Origin: an uncultured Eubacteriales bacterium
Lineage (GTDB): Bacteria; Bacillota_A; Clostridia; Oscillospirales; Oscillospiraceae
DNA: 5,074 bases
Direction of reading: 5' to 3'
Assembly: GCA_900556015.1 (NCBI GenBank)
Contig: USNH01000100.1
Span: 1-5,074, forward strand
The notes beneath the pieces are model-generated. The model saw only the letters and a program-made list of their open reading frames with translations. It did no database searches and was not told where the DNA came from. Below are positions 4,840 through 5,074 of the stretch, piece after piece. Position 1 is the first letter of the stretch. Every line of letters begins with the position of its first letter. The translations under genes and the position numbers were made by a program.

Positions 4840-4952
4840 TCCGACAACAATGCTATTTTGCGTTATAGTATCACACTGGTTATAAGAATGCAAGTGTTTT
4901 ACAGCAAATTTTTCAATATTATTCCACAAAAATGTTAAGTATTTCCAGGTTG
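4840..4952. other. AT-rich intergenic segment upstream of the leader
   Basis: This stretch is markedly AT-rich compared with the GC-rich genes and leader on either side. It holds the promoter candidates (about 4907-4862). In the remainder, between the upstream stop and the -35 boxes, I see A/T runs that could act as an UP element or a regulator-binding site. I see no gene and no GC-rich hairpin with a U-tract. Confidence 0.6.
4862..4907 (-). promoter_or_regulatory. Candidate sigma-A promoter(s) for the polysaccharide operon
   Basis: Two overlapping candidates lie in an AT-rich stretch upstream of the leader. One is TTGCTG (4907-4902), 17 nt, TATAAC (4884-4879), with a -10 box matching at 5 of 6 positions. 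The other is TTGCAT (4893-4888), 17 nt, TACTAT (4870-4865), with TG one base upstream of the -10 as in extended -10 promoters. TATAAC also recurs at 4867-4862. ACACT (4896-4892) and AGTGT (4876-4872) form a short inverted repeat around the second spacer, a possible operator. Transcription would start near 4872-4858. The -35 boxes match weakly, so the exact promoter is uncertain. Confidence 0.5.
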
Positions 4953-5074
4953 TCAGTACGACAAAAACGGCAGTTTTACCCGCCCAACGCGCCGGAAAAT
5001 GTACAGCAGCACGCACAGTGTCAGGGGCAGACACGCACCCAGCCAGCTGTACTGCGACTGGATCAGCAGGTTGA
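4953..5074 (-). CDS. C-terminal end of an unidentified membrane protein, 5' end outside window
   Basis: The last 39 codons of an open frame entering from the right edge (first full codon at 5072, TGA at 4955-4953). It has one strongly hydrophobic stretch, about SWLGACLPLTLCVLLYIF, followed by a basic tail (RRVGRVK) ending in LPFLSY. This looks like the final transmembrane helix and cytoplasmic tail of a multi-spanning membrane protein. The composition would fit a polysaccharide polymerase, flippase or membrane acyltransferase at such a locus, but nothing here identifies a family. No intrinsic terminator is visible after its stop, so some transcription may read through into the downstream operon. 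Confidence 0.6.
   Translation of the reverse strand, partial: NLLIQSQYSWLGACLPLTLCVLLYIFRRVGRVKLPFLSY

Larger units (their letters stand above)
4610..4858 (-). ncRNA. Long structured 5' leader of the polysaccharide operon (putative cis-regulatory RNA)
   Basis: About 250 nt of GC-rich sequence between the predicted transcription start and the first gene, with no convincing gene on either strand. In the minus-strand RNA I see three stem-loop domains. SL1 (4826-4796): CAAGGC/GCCUUG around an inner GAAA-GGGG-UUUC hairpin. SL2 (4759-4711): AUGCGCGC/GUGCGCGU (8 bp with two G-U pairs) enclosing CGGGUC/GACCCG. SL3 (4706-4638): GGACGCUG/CAGCGUCC enclosing CCGGGCGG/CCGCCCGG with a 7-nt loop. GGGGUUUC (4816-4809) and CCUUG (4800-4796) in SL1 can instead pair with GAAACCCC (4617-4610) and CAAGG (4626-4622) at the ribosome binding site. 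No known riboswitch consensus was recognised. The helices are seen directly; regulation is inference. Confidence 0.5.

Noticed and set aside
4461..4850. 129-codon open frame starting TTG at 4850, running through the leader into the CpsC gene out of frame.
   Set aside because: It overlaps the well-supported CpsC gene by about 150 nt and has a weak start codon. It shows no recognisable motif, and GC-rich sequence often leaves such frames open.
4610..4858. c-di-GMP-I (GEMM) riboswitch or T-box in the leader.
   Set aside because: The conserved core sequences of these classes were not found by eye, and no specifier/antiterminator arrangement is visible.
97..4938. Numerous plus-strand and alternate-frame open frames opposite the main genes.
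   Set aside because: They are low-complexity Arg/Pro/Ala/His-rich shadows of GC-rich genes with clear family motifs on the minus strand.
4856..4955. Intrinsic terminator after the upstream membrane-protein gene.
   Set aside because: Only A/T-rich short repeats are present; no GC-rich stem followed by a T-run.
4759..5034. 91-codon minus-strand frame across the upstream gene end and the promoter region.
   Set aside because: It is out of frame with the hydrophobic C-terminal segment ending at 4953, crosses the AT-rich promoter region and has no family features.
1..5074. CRISPR array, tRNA, rRNA, insertion sequence or phage genes.
   Set aside because: No regularly spaced repeats, no cloverleaf-like segments, no transposase or integrase motifs and no terminal repeats were seen.

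Overview
The window looks like part of a cell-surface polysaccharide locus from a GC-rich, Gram-positive Clostridia-type bacterium, most plausibly an Oscillospiraceae/Ruminococcaceae gut anaerobe. This rests on the Firmicutes-type set of capsule regulators (CpsC/CpsD/CpsB/LCP), a class B sortase with a matching cell-wall sorting signal, strong AAGGAGG ribosome binding sites and high-GC coding regions. The genus is inference. All genes lie on the minus strand, so transcription runs from right to left.

Layout in transcription order. (1) 5074-4953: the last 39 codons of an unidentified membrane protein. (2) 4952-4610: a non-coding stretch of about 340 nt. It begins AT-rich with overlapping sigma-A-like promoter candidates (about 4907-4862), then becomes a GC-rich leader of about 250 nt with several strong hairpins. 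(3) 4609-3845: Wzz/CpsC-type chain-length and kinase-modulator protein. (4) 3848-3138: CpsD-type tyrosine autokinase with a Tyr-rich tail, overlapping the previous gene by ATGA. (5) 3132-2353: class B sortase. (6) 2276-1719: small secreted protein with an APKTND sorting signal, the obvious substrate of that sortase. (7) A perfect 16-bp inverted repeat at 1702-1669. (8) 1636-890: CpsB-type PHP phosphotyrosine phosphatase. (9) 893-1: LCP (LytR-CpsA-Psr) glycopolymer transferase, overlapping the phosphatase by GTGA and cut by the window edge.

How the parts fit together. CpsC, CpsD and CpsB form the known phosphorylation switch that controls polymer export and length, and LCP enzymes attach finished glycopolymers to peptidoglycan. 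What stands out is a sortase and its apparent dedicated substrate inserted between the kinase and phosphatase genes. The operon would therefore encode two covalent wall-attachment routes: LCP for polysaccharide and sortase for one small protein. The substrate has a near-perfect ribosome binding site while the sortase has none that I can see, which fits a catalytic enzyme and an abundant structural substrate.

The most interesting non-coding element is the leader. A hairpin near its 5' end has a 3' half complementary, in two collinear blocks (8 bp and 5 bp), to the Shine-Dalgarno region and start-codon spacer of the first gene. Its 5' half resembles that same region. This is the geometry of a translational switch, and no known riboswitch class was recognised by eye.
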